A stretch of DNA of 12,239 nucleotides from Candidatus Woesearchaeota archaeon. GTDB lineage: Archaea; Nanobdellota; Nanobdellia; Woesearchaeales; UBA10216. Both the position numbers and the translations under genes were made by a program. The notes beneath the pieces were generated by a model, which did no database searches, was not told the origin of the DNA, and saw only the letters and a list, made by a program, of their open reading frames with translations. Location: the NCBI GenBank assembly GCA_023269295.1, contig JAHFTU010000031.1:1-12239 (forward strand). Direction: 5' to 3'. Of this stretch, positions 11,848 to 12,239 are shown piece by piece; positions within the stretch are counted from its first letter, which is position 1; the number at the start of each line of letters is the position of its first letter.

Positions 11848-11891
11848 GTTAGTCATTAGAAATGTCCCCTATCAACGTTAGCCACTAAAAA
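11848..11891. repeat. Imperfect direct repeat in the divergent promoter region
   Basis: GTTAGTCATTAGAAA (11848-11862) and GTTAGCCACTAAAAA (11877-11891) agree at 12 of 15 bases and start 29 bases apart, on the aminopeptidase side of the gap. Either a regulator site or chance. Confidence 0.35.
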
Positions 11892-11912
11892 CTATTGAAC
11901 TTATCAACAATT

Positions 11913-11922
11913 TTTTAAATAA
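11913..11922 (+). promoter_or_regulatory. Leaderless promoter of the methionine aminopeptidase gene
   Basis: The TATA box TTTTAAATAA, centred near 11917, is 27 bases before ATG 11944, so the mRNA should begin at the start codon. Confidence 0.6.
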
Positions 11923-11943
11923 TCAACAACTGTCACGGCTGCA

Positions 11944-12239
11944 ATGATAATTGAAGAATCTGACTTGGAAGACTGGAAAAAGGCAGGCAGGGTTTCTGCC
12001 ATTGCCCTGGACTACGGCAAAAAGCTGATTAGGAAAGGTGCGCTGCTCCTTGAAGTTTGCGAGGCTGTTGACGCGAAAATCTTCCAGCTGGGCGCAAAGC
12101 CATCTTTCCCATCGCAGATTTCTGTTGACCACATCGCTGCGCACTACTGCCCGGCTGCCGATGACAGCACGATTCTGGAAGCGCAGGTGTGCAAGCTTGA
12201 TGTTGGCGCCTGCTTTAACGGCGCAATGGGCGACAACGC
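11944..12239 (+). CDS. map: Methionine aminopeptidase, type II (N-terminal part only)
   Basis: 98 residues are visible before the window ends. The opening W-K-K-A-G-R-V-S-A-I-A, the G-A-L-L-L-E-V-C-E-A-V segment, LGAKPSFPSQIS and D-H-I-A-A-H-Y-C-P match archaeal type II methionine aminopeptidases, which remove the initiator Met from new proteins. The first two metal-binding acids are visible: Asp86 in KLDVG and Asp97 in GDN, 11 residues apart as in the family. His67 in AAHYCP is the conserved active-site histidine. The remaining ligands (one His, two Glu) and the type II insert are outside the window. The start has no Shine-Dalgarno sequence, and a TATA box exactly 27 bases upstream implies a leaderless mRNA. 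The divergent neighbour is the membrane-protein gene. Confidence 0.93.
   Translation, partial: MIIEESDLEDWKKAGRVSAIALDYGKKLIRKGALLLEVCEAVDAKIFQLGAKPSFPSQISVDHIAAHYCPAADDSTILEAQVCKLDVGACFNGAMGDN

Overview
The window looks archaeal. It carries an informational gene cluster found only in archaea: a PIN nuclease of the Fcf1/COG1412 type, RNA polymerase Rpo7/RpoE', Spt4/RpoE'', ribosomal proteins S24e and S27ae, and the start of a type II methionine aminopeptidase. Many genes have a TATA box (often with a purine-rich BRE) centred about 27 bases before the start codon, which fits leaderless or nearly leaderless transcripts. Internal operon genes use Shine-Dalgarno sequences of the GGTGAT type. The small proteins, cysteine-rich surface proteins and short operons suggest a DPANN-like archaeon. 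That is an inference; there is no rRNA gene in the window.

Layout. Positions 1-752 (minus) hold the N-terminal part of a predicted lipoprotein with a Pro/Thr-rich stalk. Positions 835-1923 (minus) are a compact three-gene cassette: two small proteins that look like paralogues, followed by a stand-alone clan CD cysteine-peptidase-like protein (CHAT/caspase/gingipain type) with a visible His-Cys dyad. Positions 2049-6028 (minus) are a cell-surface locus: a membrane-anchored protein with a small beta-rich domain, then two secreted, very cysteine-rich proteins of 445 and 716 residues whose genes overlap by 4 bases. Positions 6132-7355 (minus) hold an AT-rich, probably acquired AAA+/DUF4143 ATPase with an operator-like palindrome at its start. 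Positions 7612-8385 (plus) and 8382-8804 (minus) are convergent hypothetical genes whose stop codons overlap.

Positions 8940-10815 (plus) are the core operon PIN nuclease - rpo7 - spt4 - rps24e - rps27ae, which links RNA processing, transcription and ribosome synthesis. Its first two genes have near-duplicate leader sequences, and a pair of mutually exclusive hairpins lies between them. Positions 10868-11767 (minus) hold an AT-rich polytopic membrane protein with a leaderless start, divergent from the methionine aminopeptidase gene (11944 to the right edge).

The best candidate for an undescribed system is the 835-1923 cassette: a caspase-like peptidase translationally coupled to two related small proteins. 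A regulated protease or defence module is plausible, but the sequence gives only architecture and family-level evidence. No tRNA, rRNA, CRISPR array, transposase or complete mobile element was found. No gap between genes exceeds 300 bases; the longest, 7356-7611, is AT-rich and holds two divergent promoters.
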